This document shows positions 24,900 through 37,502 of a DNA stretch of 64,000 nucleotides, in pieces. A program made the translations under genes and the position numbers. Source of the stretch: Hypomesus transpacificus (taxonomy: Eukaryota > Chordata > Actinopteri > Osmeriformes > Osmeridae); assembly GCF_021917145.1 (NCBI RefSeq), contig NC_061073.1, forward strand, positions 12,048,017 to 12,112,016, in the 5' to 3' direction. Each line of letters begins with the position of its first letter. The first letter of the stretch is position 1. A model generated the notes under the pieces. That model was not told the origin of the DNA. It was given only the letters and a program-made list of their open reading frames with translations, and did not search any database.

Positions 24900-27046
24900 T
24901 TTTGTGCGGTTTGTCTTTGTTTCATGTTTTTTTTCTTCCCTTTTGTATATCTGGTTGCAATTCCCCCAACATTTTCCCCTTCTGTAGAAGTGATGAGAGT
25001 ACCCCTGGTATCCTCTCTCCAGTCAGTGTTCCTACTAAGATGCTAATTTACAAATGCCCTATTCTGTTTAATTACAAACCATGACTTTTATGCAATGAGT
25101 CTGTGAATGCCACCTGTTGACAAAAATGGCAAATAATGAACCAAAATTGGCATTTGCAAGAATCGTCTTGAACTGTTCTGGTTTGACTTCTACAAAATAT
25201 GGACACAGATGCCTTCCATTACACAGTATATACAGGAGTAATGGGATGCTATTTTAACTGTCAGAATTCAGAATTTTTACCATCCTTCATCGAAGCTATT
25301 GCTGCATTAAAGAACCATGATACTGACATCCAACCTGTAAAATGGGTTGGAAAAAAAGCAATGAAAATACTAAATTGTACACTTAAATAAATGTTAATAT
25401 TTACAGAGAACCTGTTGTGTGTTATATACATAGACCGTCAATCACTTTCATAAAAATTCCCACTTCAGAATGTGTGCTGCCCTTTTCTAAGTTTAAAATT
25501 AAGGTTTAAGTTGCTGGACATTATTCCAATGCCACTTGTGTAAAGAATATTTTATTGGGATCTTATTTGAGGGCATAACTAAGGTTGATTGTCATTGCTG
25601 CTGCTGATTTGTCTTCTAGGTACCTATGAAATCACGAAGGTGTTCCCTCGAGTAACTATTTGAAGGGGCCTTATAATGGAGCGAAGCAGGCTCATGCTGG
25701 AGACTCGCGATATTCAGCACCATCGTCACATTACGCAGCCTGACACTCCTACAGCTAGGGCCAGAGCAGGTACTCACCAACACTCCAACAACGTGACACA
25801 GAATGTTCAACGCGTTTCTCCTGTTCCCTCTACCCCCCTTGCCTCCACCTTTGGTGCTGTGTACCCTCTACCTGTAGGGGAATGTGTATTGAGCTCGAGA
25901 AAGTGTCTCAGCTGGTTACTGCCGGAGAGCCGGTGCGAGTAGAACCATCTCTGCCATGACCAAAATAAGTGTTTTCCAAAAACGTTTCTTATTCTAGGCC
26001 CCACTAACTAAGTTTTGCTGCCTGAATCATTATTAATACAGGATTTGTTTGCTTTACACCTACACACTACTTTTTAAATGCAGTTCATGTTCCGTAATGT
26101 GTAATTCAGGACGCTCTCTTTCGATGAAAAGAAAATGCCTGGGACTAATTGAAATCTTAATTGTTCTTTGTTAAATTAGATTTGAGAGGGTGGTGATAAT
26201 TTTCACATCTATAGATAATTACACTACACTGTGCAGTGCTACTTTGAGTGACACCCTAATAGCAATCCATTCTTTCATAACTTCTCTAGTGTTATAAATG
26301 ACGTTTACTGTCACAATATGTCTTGTATTTTTCTGTTACATAGTCTCAGCTAAAATAAAAACGTCATTTTCCACGAATGATAATGGATGACATTTCTCTG
26401 AAAGGGCGCTCTCACACTAGAGAGACATTTCATGCAAGTTTCTCCAGTGGGAAGCGTGTTTGCTCTGAACAGCTGCAAAACAAAGTTAGGAATTAGGATC
26501 CTATCCAAGACAGACACACCGCGACAACGCTGGATTAGAAGCAATTTGGTTACAGATAGTACTAACACTTTGTCATTTTGTTCCCAGCCATTGCTGTTCT
26601 GACTATGTATGAATTGAGGTTTATCTTTAGGATCCTCGATGAGCTGCAATTACGCCAGTTTGTAGTTGCAAATACTGCGATGTAAGAGGGTCTTTGCCGT
26701 TGTTTTGATAACGATTGACACCAAGGACCAGGTGTTGCTCAAAGATGGCAGATAATAATGACACAGATTATTAACGGAGTTAAACCAGCCGTCTGCTATC
26801 ATAAGCATTGCATAACTGTTGTTACAACAATATTCTAAACTATTGTTAATTTAATTCAGTCATTTCAAGACGTGATTTTGTGTTGAAAACTGTCTGTGAA
26901 AGGACCATTTCTCTGGCTCTGTCCCCATGGCTTCGACCCCACTCTCCCATACAGTCCTACTGCAGCCTGGTTATCAAAGTAGCAAACAATTTAATACAGA
27001 AGTCTTATGCAATCCAATATCTTATGGTCCTCTGCACACCACATAA
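24900..27046. other. Intergenic region between wasl and lmod2
   Basis: These are convergent genes. Several open frames of 60-100 codons occur (for example 26350-26649 on the minus strand), but none resembles a known protein or shows convincing splice partners. No repeat was recognised here. Confidence 0.5.
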
Positions 27047-27052
27047 TTTATT
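27047..27052 (-). other. Candidate poly(A) signal of lmod2
   Basis: AATAAA on the minus strand (TTTATT on the plus strand), about 285 bases beyond the candidate last lmod2 exon. Confidence 0.3.
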
Positions 27053-27332
27053 TACAAATTACACAGTAGATACAATCCTACTTGGATATTATTGTGTCAA
27101 TAACATTAATATTTAGTTTTAAACTACATTGTTTAGTTATGAATAGTAAGAAGTCATCATGTAAGTTGGATTAATACAAATACTTAGCCAAAAAGTGTAA
27201 CAAAGGTCTCATATCACAAAAATAAATACAGTTTAATGTTGGTGAACAATTGTGCAGAAGATTCTTGTCTTGAGATAAACATCCTTTGCTTTGTCCGAGA
27301 GGACCATCAATCCTGTCAATTTGAGAGATGGT

Positions 27333-27350
27333 CACTTTTGGACATTCACC
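27333..27350 (-). CDS. lmod2: Candidate terminal coding exon of lmod2
   Basis: On the minus strand, CTTTCTCCCAATAG precedes GTGAATGTCCAAAAGTGA, encoding VNVQK and a stop in phase with the donor at 28314/28313. The short Val-containing tail resembles the end of other leiomodins. It was found by eye, and other AG acceptors nearby could also serve. Confidence 0.4.
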
Positions 27351-30300
27351 TATTGGGAGAAAGATGTTATTGTTCAATTCACTGATCGACAACTAAACAA
27401 GGACAGATACCATCTTATCGTCTGTGGATGAGTTGGTGGATATTTTGGGCCTGAGAAACCTCAAGAGAGAACACGTGAAAGAGCAAGACATTTGGCATGG
27501 TGAGAGCTATAGCCTGGCATACCAGCAGTTGTTCTTAAGCAGTGATAATTGTGATGGAGGTCAGTTTAAGTGCACACAATCTGCTGGGAGACCAACCAGT
27601 ACATGCTTGACCAGTTATTCATATGTTTTTCCATCGTATAGAGCAAGCTCCTGCTGCTAGCCTCTGTCATCTCATTCACAGTTGTGCTGATAGTATCTTT
27701 GTTTATGATGCTTGTAAAACATTTGAAAGGGTAAGGATTTATACACACACACACTCATATACACATATTAGTGGTATAAATGTAACTAATGAAAGTTTCG
27801 CAATTTAAAATGAATTTTTCATGTGAGCTGATAGAGGTTAGTGAGGCCCGATTTGTTTTGTAACTCCCCTTCAACTGCACTGCTGACTGCCTACTGGGGT
27901 ATCTACCCTCCAGTTTGTTTGTTAGGTTGCCGTGATATCATTCTGGTGCACATCCATGCTCCAAGCCATTTGTCATATCGGCCAGGGGTGAAAATGTCCA
28001 TCTATAAATAACTTCTCTAAGTGGGAAGAATTCGCAGGGTTGTGAGGGCTGTCATCCAGTGATAGCAATGTTTCCACATAGGAGGTTTAATTAGTTTTTG
28101 AAGAGTTTAAAAAAGAACCCATCTTTTTTTTTAATACAGTGCAGACTGACACCCTTTAATTGACTGTCCTTTAAGCCTTTGTTTGCCTATTTGCAGGTCT
28201 ACAAAAAAAGTGTAGTTGTTACTGTTGTGTAGTGTAAAAAAAGTGTAGTGTAACTGTTATGCCCCTTCAATGTATTTGTCAGTCACAATTAGCCGTACAC
28301 ATGCTATGCTTACTCTTTTGAGAGATCGTATGCTGCTCCCACGAATGGCCTCCATGAGGTCGTCTCTGCCAGACCTCTGGGGTGCCAGGGGACAGCAAGG
28401 GTCATCTTTCCTCTTCCGCGGGGAAGGCTTCAGGGAATTCCTCAGCTCCTTTAGGATGTCGGTGCTCTCCTTTTCGTTGGAGCCGTTTTTGCCCTTTTTG
28501 GATTTGGATTTCTTCTGACCCAGCTGACCCTTCACCCCATTCGAACCTTCGTGCTGTTTTATCATATCCGCAATCTTCCTGGTTGGTTTATTCTTCTCTG
28601 AAGAAGTTGAGAGGGATGGGGGAGGGGGAGGCGGAGGAGGGACCTTGTTTGAGGTTAGGTGGTTACGTGTCAGTCTTTGAGAGCACTCATCTAATGTCTG
28701 GTTCAACCTGTTTTTAGGTTTGGAACCGGACACTTGGCCTGTTGGCTTGGCAACTGCCTCTTTTGTGACTGGTAATTCTTGAAGGCCTTGTTCCCTTTGC
28801 TGTCGCAGTCTCCTCTGCCTTTGTCTGTCCTGGTTGCGGGTCAGGATGCTGGTGGCCGTCATCCTTGGGCCGGGTAGGTCGAACTGGTACCCCAACTTCA
28901 GCAAAGTGGTGTTATCTCTCAAGAGCTGCACCATCTCCATCTCCACCTGGCCCCCGCAGATGTGCCTTTGGTTGTGGAAGCGCAGTTCGACGATGGTCCT
29001 GTTGTGTTGGAGAGACGCCACCAGGGCCAAGATACCCCGGCCGGATACAAAGTTTGACTCGACGTTGAGGTTGGTGATGGAGCGGTTTTCTTGCATCATC
29101 TTCGAGATGGCGAAGGCCACGCGGTCGTCGGCGTGGGTGTTTGCGAGGCTGAAGATCTGAACGTGTGTGTTGGCGCTCAGGGCTTCCGCAAAGCGCAGCA
29201 GGGTCTCTTGGGAGATGTCTTCGATGTTGTTGAGGTTGAGCTCCGTCATGGTGGGATCATCGTGAAGGATCCGTTCCAGGGCTTCGTCAATCACGATGGG
29301 GTTCCCACTCAGTCTGTCTGAGGTTGCGTTAAGGTTGAGGTCTGTGGTTTCGGTCCCCAAGTCTTTCTTGCAAAGTCCTTTCTCTGGATTCCCGGATGGG
29401 ACGTCGGCATTTGTACCACATCTGTCCGATGTTAGCAAAGGCTCCTTTTTGCACTTGTCTTTCTTCTCTTCATCATTTTCCTCATCTTTGCCACCCCCTC
29501 CATCAGTTAGGCATTTATTTTTCCCTTCATTGTCCTTGGACCCAGTGATGTAGCCGTCACTCTCTGTTCCACATTCCCTTTCAGTCTTATCTGATGGTTC
29601 CTCCTCGTCCTTGCTTTCCTGCATTCAAAGGGGGAAACATGTGCTTGTGTCCTTACTTTTACAGACACTGATCCTCCTAATGAGGAATACCTCAACTGCG
29701 CTCGCACAAAATCCTTAGAGTTGGTATTTCTCTGACAAAAAAATGTCTATACTTTTTTCCCTATTTATCCTATTTACCCATTGTGGTTAGTACTATTCCC
29801 CTTGTGGGATCAATAATGTGAATTTGACTTCTGTCAAAGTTGACTTTGTTTCTGTACTATGCTAAACAGTGAGATTTAACAATATATTTTGTTACAGTGT
29901 TTTACATTTTTTATTTCAGATTATTTAACATTTAAGTATCAAATCAAAATAACACAATGTCATGTTTTTCAGACATTTTGTCTCATTTTCACCATTTCAT
30001 AACTCCAAGTGTTGTGTTAAGATCCCTAATATATATATACTTAACATATATTTAAGAAGTATAATAATACAATTTATTCTTGTTAATTCCTGCTCACATC
30101 ATCCTCGTCTACCCTTACTCACCTGTTGAGCACTTGATTCTGAATTCCCATCCAACAGCTTCAGAGTCTCATCCTCAAAGTATTTCAGTAGTGCCACCCT
30201 ACTGAAGGTGCCTATTGGACTCTTAGCCGTCTGGTCTTTCTGCCTCAGCCCAATGGGGACGTTGTCGTCAGGGTCGATGTCGGCCAATTCGCTTTCCAGT

Positions 30301-30395
30301 TCCTGGAGTTCCTCAGAAGTCAAGGTGGCCAGCAGCTCTTCTTCATCCACCTCCTCGTATTTTCCCAACTCCTTGTGGTACCCAAAGGTACTCAT
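27333..30395 (-). CDS. lmod2: Leiomodin-2, actin filament nucleator of striated muscle
   Basis: Binds tropomyosin and actin and nucleates or elongates thin filaments at pointed ends in heart and skeletal muscle. Two exons are clear: 30395-30123 (91 codons, begins MSTFGYHKELGKYEEVDEEE) and 29618-28314 (435 codons). Exon 2 holds an acidic region, the leucine-rich repeat domain (GNPIVIDEALE to NTTLLKLGYQFDLPGPRM), a poly-Pro run and the C-terminal WH2 (DLMEAIRGSSIRSLKR). A good donor (AGA|GTAAGC) follows SLKR, so the read-through tail to 28257 is probably intronic. A candidate last exon, 27350-27333, has a pyrimidine-rich acceptor and encodes VNVQK then stop; mammalian LMOD2 ends with a short V-E-V-P-type tail after LKR, so this fits but is unproven. 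Length is about 531 residues, against 547 in human. The GTG-initiated extension upstream was not used. Confidence 0.93.
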
Positions 30396-30419
30396 GGTCG
30401 GACCTTTGGAGTCTTCCAC

Positions 30420-32574
30420 CTGCTTTAATGAAGCCTGAAAGGGAGTCGTTTAAGTGTGAGACCAGGGAGCCGATACAGTTTGAGTGGTTTGGAAATAGAC
30501 AGCAAGTGCTCTTGTGCATCTAATCTTCTTTAGCTTCCAGAGGAGCCTTTAAGGGAGGGGGGGATGAAGGTCGGGGGGCAACCAAGGGCCTTCCAGTGAC
30601 GTTCTTGTCTTTTTTTAGGGTGGGGGGGTCAATTAGAGGTTTAAAGGAGGAATGTGAGCCCACTTAGTGTCAGTTGGGAGACCTGTGGCAAGCTTGTGCC
30701 CACCAAGAAATTAGCCCAACAAAGCCTAAGGGACACATCAAAGATGGAGCTTGATAGTGTTACATAATGTCAGGACATACTGCATAGGTTCATCATGCTG
30801 CTATGTACTGTAAACACTTATTTTCCAAGTGGGAAAGAGATGCTTTAGTATGTGTCCAGTATAGAAATGTAAGCTTAGTTTAGTGTCTTGTGTGCTACAC
30901 AAGTACAACAATATTGATGAAAACTAAATGAGAAACAGGAGAATAAGTGAGTGTTTTAAAGGTTGTTGAAGCATTATCTAATGGCGCTATGGTGGTTGTT
31001 GCTGTGTTGACAAGGCAAGAAGGAACAGCATCACAAAGTTGTTGTATCATGCCATGTTGTTCATTTGAACATGATCTTTTAAAATACAGGGTTAGCATGA
31101 TTCAGTTACCATAATTGCCTTACAGATATGCTGGTTGACCAGTTTGATCTGAAGTGAGCTTCAAACACAAGCAATGCCAACTCTGAGAGACAGGACATGT
31201 TAAAGGAATCTAAGTACCTTCTGTTGGTTGTACCATAAGGGAAGATATTCTTGCCTATTTTAAAGCTGATTCGGGACAAGTTAACAAGATTTAAGTTTTG
31301 TTGTCCAAAAAGCTTCAACTAACTTTGTCTTGTTCGGTGATAACATTGCTCTCTAGTGGAAGTCAGGGGGACTGTCTTGGCATGTATTCTGTGTATCTGA
31401 AAACATATTTATGGTTTTTACATGTTTTATGTTTCATATTCAATCAAATATTAGGTTTTTAAGAGACAGTTTTTTTACAAAAATGTGTTTCTGTGCATCA
31501 GACTCAAGGCACTTTCTTTCAAATAATTTATATTCAGTGTCACAACTTGGGAAGTCTGTTGATGGAAGTCAGATTTCTTCCATTGACAGCTGAGGGCATG
31601 TTTGTTGTTGATGCAGGCCATAAGGTTATTTTTATAAAGATGACCCACTTTCATTATCTGTCTTTAGGAATGCAGGTCAAGCTACTAAAGTGAAGTGCTG
31701 TGGAGGTTTAAAGCACTCACATGGTAGTAGTCAGTGTTGAACTCCATTTGTTGGCTAACAGCATGTTTCAGTGAGGAGCATAGGAATAACGGTTGTTAAA
31801 GGGACAGTTAACAGTAAAAAAACTTATGTTTTAGACTTATTAAGAGTAAAAAAACTTGTATTTTCCTTAAATGCTTAAATGTTTTATTACAGGGCTCATC
31901 TGAAAAAAGGGCTTAGGTGCCAATGTCAATACACAGAATAAATACATGTGGCGTCAGATGGCTGAGCGGTTAGGGAATCGGCCTATTAATCGGAGGGTTG
32001 CCGGTTGGATTCCGGCCGTGTGAAATTACGTTTTGTCCTTGGGCAAGACACTTCACCCTACTTGCCTCGGGGGAATGTCCATGTACACTGTAAGTCGCTC
32101 TGGATAAATGACTAAATGTAAATGTTAAATTATAAAACATTCTTAATTTAGATTCAATTTAGTTTTATATGTCTTAGGAGCAAATCTACAGTTGCTAGTT
32201 ATGTCCCTTTCAGTGGTAAAATAAACATATACAAGCTCAATGCAAGGTTGCCCCCACCCTTAACATTTGACCTGAACTTTAACCAGACTGAAACAGGGTT
32301 TAGACGTTAGGCCTCAAATGACAGACCTTTCAATATCCCTTAACATCTAAAACATGGATATGGACCATGACAATTGACAATCATTTGAAAAGCAGGACTA
32401 GATATGTCTGTTACTAATCACAAACTGTCAAGCATGACATACATTATTTGATCATATGCCCTTTCTACCTCTGAGACTCTTTACTGGTGGATCTGCATTT
32501 TAATGGAAAGTGACAGGTAATATGCGCTCAAAAACATGAAGTAGCCTTTGTTTAGTCAGCAGTGTTTTGGATTT
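30420..32574. other. Intergenic region between lmod2 and the downstream asb15 copy
   Basis: Contains the lmod2 5' flank and the 3' flank of the downstream asb15 copy. No coding exon was recognised. It contains one SINE (31953-32126) and a candidate poly(A) hexamer for asb15 at 31883-31888 (TTTATT on the plus strand). Confidence 0.5.
31953..32126 (+). repeat. tRNA-derived SINE (GTCAGATGGCTGAGC family)
   Basis: Begins with GTCAGATGGCTGAGCGG, has a B-box-like segment near GGTTGGATTCC, a GGGCAAGACACTTCACC body, and the L2-type tail GTCGCTCTGGATAAATGACT. Same family as 23127-23275 and 57551-57738. Confidence 0.85.
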
Positions 32575-35500
32575 TCAGTTTTCCATACAGATAATCTTGC
32601 CATATAAATCTTGCTCCTTGTACAGGAGGTAGTCTCTCAGTCTAGGCGGGAAGGGGGCGGAGGCAATGATGTTTGGGTCAGCCAGTCTCTTTGGGGTAAT
32701 CTGCTTCCTGATGATTAGTCGGCACAGGTGTGATAAAGAACGGGGGTTCCCTATTGGTCATAGGTGATCCAAGAAAAAGATTAAAGTTAAAACAAATTAT
32801 AAACAAAGCTAACAAACATGATATGTCATTATATTTCTCACCCAATATGTTGCATATCTCAGGCCACTCTTTTTGCATAGCCAGGATCTGTTTCAGTTTG
32901 CTACAGAGAGGCACAAGACCAACATAGTCTAGAAGGATCCACACCGCCCTGCCAGCTAGATGCACCAGCCAGGAAACACTGATGAAATCACAGAACTGGA
33001 TGACAGAGATGACAACAGAGACACGTGAGACCAAAGTCATAAATGTCAGTCAAACAGTGGCAGTTAGACATGAGGTCAAGTGATGGATAACCTTTTGTTC
33101 CATTTTGGAGTTTGACTCTTATTTATAGTAATTACAATGTATCATAACACCTGCAAGCCAACAACAGTGTTGTTGAAGCCTTCAGACCAAAGGTAAATCA
33201 ACAGCATATCACCTCATTACCTCACACTCCCATGGCTACCAGGAACTTACTGGAACTTTTTCGTCTCTGTGCCCAGACTCCTCTACGTAGTCCAGGTCGT
33301 CTTCATGGTTACAATCGAAACATGTCTCTGCGTTGTAGCCGTTGTTGAGCAGGAGACGCATCATCATCTCGTCCCTCAGGCAGTACTGCAGGGCAGTGGG
33401 AAACACGGTGTCACTGACCACCGTGAAGTAGCAGTTGACGTCTGCCCGTTTGGCCAGTAGAAGCTTCACCATCTCATACCGCCCGGCTCGGACGGCCACC
33501 AAGAGACAGCGTAGGGGATCCAGGTCGGATTTGGCTCCTTTGTTCAGCAGCATTTTGGTGCAAGTCACGTCTCCATTGGAGACCGCAAAGTACAACGCGG
33601 TTCTTCTCATGTCTCCGTAGTTTTCAGAGATGTGAGATTCGAGGACGGCGTTGACATCGAAACCCTTCTCCACCAGTAGCTCCAGACACTGAACATGGCC
33701 TCCGTCTGATGCAGAGTGAACAGGACTTTGTCCTGACAACCTAATGGCTCTTCGTGTAGTTTTAGGGATTAAGATTCTCAGTGCCCTGATGGAGAACATG
33801 TTTAGTTTTCAACAAAATATCTTATTTAGAGCCAATACAATTCTAAACCCCCTTTCCAAATGTTCACTTCACAGCCCAGACTCTAAAAGGCCTCCAAAAA
33901 TGTCTGTGTTTATTTACACATTGGAACCTTCAAGTACAAAGTTCAACATTTTAGGAAAATCATAAAAATATCAATAAACATCTCCCTGACATTTACCACA
34001 TTGGGCCTCCTTGACTTCTATCGAGTTGCTTTTGCTGAGTTTAGATGATCTCAAGCCATATGGCGGATTTGAAAACGCAGTCTGCAGTGAAGCTAATTGG
34101 AAAAGAAAACATGCTAAATGTTTAAAATGTTGAACTGTCCCTTTAATTAATGACAATAATGATTAGGCATGTACTCACAGGTAATGCCCTTCATAGGCTG
34201 CTCGGTGAATAGGTAACTGTGAGCATAGACTGGGGATGTTGGGATTGGCTCCATGCTCTAGCAGCACGTCTATACAGTCTGGATTCCCAGATCCAGCAGC
34301 ATCGTACAGAACACTGTCACCATTGGGGGCCTGCGCGTTCACATCGCCCCCTTCATGTGTGGCGGGGAAATGCAACTTTTAATATACTCACACCGAAAAA
34401 GAATATTTGCATGCCATGTCCTGAATGATAGGCTTAATTGTGGAAACGTGTAAATGTAAGACTTTTGTTAAATGCTAATGGTCTCTCACCATGTTTAATG
34501 AGGAGTCCGAGAACCTCCGCGTGGGCGTACTCTGCTGCAATCCCAAGTGGAGTAACTCTGTGTTGGTCTGTCTCGGTGACCTGGCCTCCATGGTCTAATA
34601 CCAGCTCCATAATTTCAGTGCAACCCACCATGGCAGCCTCATGAGTGGCCGTCCACTTCTTCTGACACACCTGCTCCACCCGCGCCCCTCTTGTAATTAG
34701 CGCAGAAGCCATTTCGTATGATCCTGATCTAACGGCTGCATGGTTGAAATTAGATGAAACATGAATAGCTAATTTGGATATTCTGACCAAAATAGCTGTA
34801 TACTTGGTCTGATATATTTAATTGCTAACAAAGATGGTGTAGCCTGTTTTTATGCATCAGGCCACACGATTACTGCAAAACTCATCATTTTAAATCTTTT
34901 GAGATAATCTCTAGGCCTAATCAGGGTTGGGGAGTAACGGATTACAAGTAATAAGATTACTGTAATCTGATAACAAAATAATTAATCCATTACTTTACTG
35001 TAATTAATCATTACTTTTCTCAATGTATTACATTTAAAAAGTAACCTACCCAACCCTGGGCCTATTAGGCTATTATTTCATAGTGTCTTCGTTTCGCTTG
35101 GAGCGGTCAAATACCTGTGATAAACATAGATATCTATGTTGATACACACCTAGTACTAATGGAGACTCATTCTTGGCGCTGGTGTTGTTCGGACACGCTC
35201 CATGTTCTACAAGCATTTTCACATTTTCAACTAAACCAGCTTTAGCAGCTAGCGTTAGCAACGTCTCCCCTTCCATCGTCCTTTCCTCCAGGGTTAATCT
35301 GCAAGAAGCTGGCAGATGCAAAGTTACACTGATTGATAACATTTTAAAAGATTTCTTATTGAAATATCCCCGTATCTCTCCTACATCAAAACATATCGAT
35401 ACTAACACCCAAAATGGGATAATTGCAATTTATTTGTTTGGGCTTACATTGGTCAATTCAAATAGGTCATGTTTCATTTGGCAGTCAGAGGCCCAACCAT

Positions 35501-36468
35501 CACTTGATACAAGTCTAGTTTAGTTCAGCATCCATCTTTGTGTTTGTACGTTTTTGAGGTTTGTGTAACCCTCATGTGAAATGGACCTCATATGTTTTCG
35601 GTGCTCTCACCGAACAAAACGATCTCCAGCACCTGGATCAGTGGTTGGGCAGCTGCCTTATGTAGAGGGAACCAGCCTCGGTCATCTGTTTCTCCAAAGC
35701 CAGCTGGGAATTCTGATAGCTCCTGTAGAGCGAATATATCACCTCGGATGGAAATGGGCCAAATAATAAGATTACATTTTCCAACTGGGGAATGGGTGGT
35801 CCACAGGTGTCACTTAAGATATAATACATATAATCTTTATTCACTTTCTTGAGATATGCCATCAGACTGATATAGGTAAAAAAAGGTATGGTACAAAATT
35901 TAACCAAATGGAAATTGTTTTTATCACAGAGCGCAATGGTAATAGTGTTTTCATTTTTGGTGAATCTCTAAAATGTGTAATTTCAATGCATCCGATTAAG
36001 ACAAAAAGTTATGTGTGCATGAACTGTCAATTCTTGAAATTAAAACACATTTAAAGATGCAAGAATAAGAATACAGTATGATACACTCTGGTTCATACAT
36101 TTTTAAGATTAGAGCTTTTGTCCAGAGGGCAATTAGTCCATACTGTGATGGCGCTTCCTTTACATGCAGGCACCCATTGGCCAATGTATGTAAACAACTT
36201 GTAATATGAGATCTATAATGAAGGATTTACCTTGCTCAATGGCCTTCAAGATCTTCAGATGGTCATTGCTTGAATTCAAGTATCAAAACAAATGACATTG
36301 TGCAGAGTAAATCATCATTATCATTTAAGCCAAATGAAGCTGTGCAATTTATTTGCAACCTTTTTTGTCCCACCCACTTTACCTCTCTAATGTTGAAAGA
36401 TATTCTTTCTGACAAGACTCATGAATGCTCAACTGGATGGAATAGTGTTGAAGCTGGTCTTCATCCAT
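32575..36468 (-). CDS. asb15: Ankyrin repeat and SOCS box protein 15, downstream tandem copy
   Basis: Substrate adaptor of a Cullin-5/Elongin B-C ubiquitin ligase; ASB15 is muscle-enriched in mammals. Nine exons keep frame: 36468-36383, 36268-36231, 35742-35611, 35308-35150, 34735-34490, 34350-34179, 33785-33251, 32995-32842 and 32750-32575; about 565 residues. The N-terminus has a ubiquitin-interacting-motif-like stretch ([11 protein letters not shown]). Ankyrin repeats run from [13 protein letters not shown] to NNGYNAETC. The SOCS box starts at [13 protein letters not shown], with [14 protein letters not shown] as the Cul5-box region. Exons 3, 5, 6, 8 and 9 have exactly the same lengths as in the upstream copy, confirming tandem duplication. 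The exon 3 acceptor is CCGAG|GTGATATATTC; a later AG gives a false frameshift. It looks intact. It starts about 1.0 kb downstream of the other copy's stop. Confidence 0.93.
33321..33452 (-). other. asb15: Near-identical tract shared with the upstream asb15 copy
   Basis: Within exon 7 this 132-base segment differs from 38202-38333 at four positions. The adjoining roughly 100 bases on the 5' side of the gene differ at about one third of positions. It encodes the ankyrin stretch ending in [19 protein letters not shown] and [14 protein letters not shown]. Confidence 0.85.
34922..35058. mobile_element. hAT-type MITE in intron 4 of the downstream asb15 copy
   Basis: A 137-base palindromic element. 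It starts CAGGGTTGGGGAGTAAC and ends GTAACCTACCCAACCCTG, so the terminal inverted repeats share CAGGGTTGGG. Flanking 8-base sequences GGCCTAAT (34914-34921) and GGCCTATT (35059-35066) are a target-site duplication with one mismatch. Eight-base duplications and this TIR suggest a non-autonomous hAT element. It has no coding capacity. Confidence 0.85.
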
Positions 36469-37502
36469 GTCATCAGTAGAATTAATTTCTTAGAGTAAAT
36501 ATAGAGGATGAGCATGATTAGGATGTGCATGGCCCACTTAAATCTTCGCTTTAAATATCGTACTGTTGACTTTGCAATACAATCTAAATAGCTTTGGCAT
36601 TCAACACAAACATCCATTCATGTCTTACTTGATTGGTTTGCAGAAAATGTCAGGGATGTCAACTAGTTGCTTTGAATCTCTGAAATATTGGTCAGTTAAA
36701 GTCACGTATTGTACACAGCTACATTGTACACAGCTACACCGAACAGCTACACTGTAGGGATGTTATCATGTCTGAACTGAACAACCCCTCTGCTACTGAC
36801 ACGTCACATACACATGCTTTTTTTAGCTCTCACCTGCTGTGGTTATAACTGTGTATTTAGCATGCAGACCATACCATAACATTCAAGCAGTGTGTTGTCG
36901 TGTATGCTAAATCTGTCTGCTAATGACAAAGGTAATTACAGATACATTTTTATGAATATTTATTCCATTAGTGTGGTAAATGAGAGCTATGATGTTTATT
37001 TTCTAACAAGCATTTGTAACGTTTGCAGTAAGAATATATCCGTTGGCAGACTCAATGAACTGGAATAAGTGAAAGACAATTTGTGAGGTAAAAATTTGAA
37101 ACAGTTTTCAATACTACTTTGGTATAGTTTTGTATAGGTGATGATAGTGTCATATGACACAAGATAATTCATTTCACAGACTTGAGTGCTTATATAAAAC
37201 ACATGGTCTTCGATATCTATGAAAGTGGCAGAGCTACAGTCTGACAAATTTGTAAATCACATTGAAAATCTGTACTGTCCATTTGTGATTTTAAAAAACA
37301 TGCAGAAATATGTATTTATGAAAAACCAAATTTTTTACGTAAAGGGACAGGACAAATGTATCCACACTCTAAAACACATGAAAAGAACATACTTATAAAA
37401 AATTATGATAATATGATGCATTCATTTAACATCAGTAATTCAAGCAAATACAAACAGCATACATGCTGGCATTTTGAACAGTTAATAGTCATCTCTTTCC
37501 CT
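36469..37502. other. Spacer between the two asb15 copies
   Basis: About 1 kb with no coding exon. It must hold the promoter of the downstream copy unless that copy is expressed by read-through. A 15-base unit ATTGTACACAGCTAC is directly repeated at 36708-36737, followed by a partial third unit. An acceptor-like TTTACTCTAAG lies just before the downstream copy's ATG, hinting at a 5' non-coding exon in this spacer. Candidate poly(A) hexamers for the upstream copy (TTTATT on the plus strand) are at 36959-36964 and 36995-37000. Confidence 0.5.

Noticed and set aside
26350-26649. A 99-codon minus-strand frame between wasl and lmod2
   Set aside because: No recognised family or convincing exon signals; chance open frame is the simplest explanation.
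31953-32030. Possible tRNA-Leu gene
   Set aside because: A and B boxes are present, but no complete cloverleaf exists, and the same sequence with a SINE body and tail occurs elsewhere in the window.
35611-35742. Apparent frameshift in exon 3 of the downstream asb15 copy
   Set aside because: It arises only if the acceptor is placed at CTACAG. The upstream AG (CCGAG|GTGATATATTC) restores frame, gives 132 bases as in the other copy, and matches ASB15 protein sequence.
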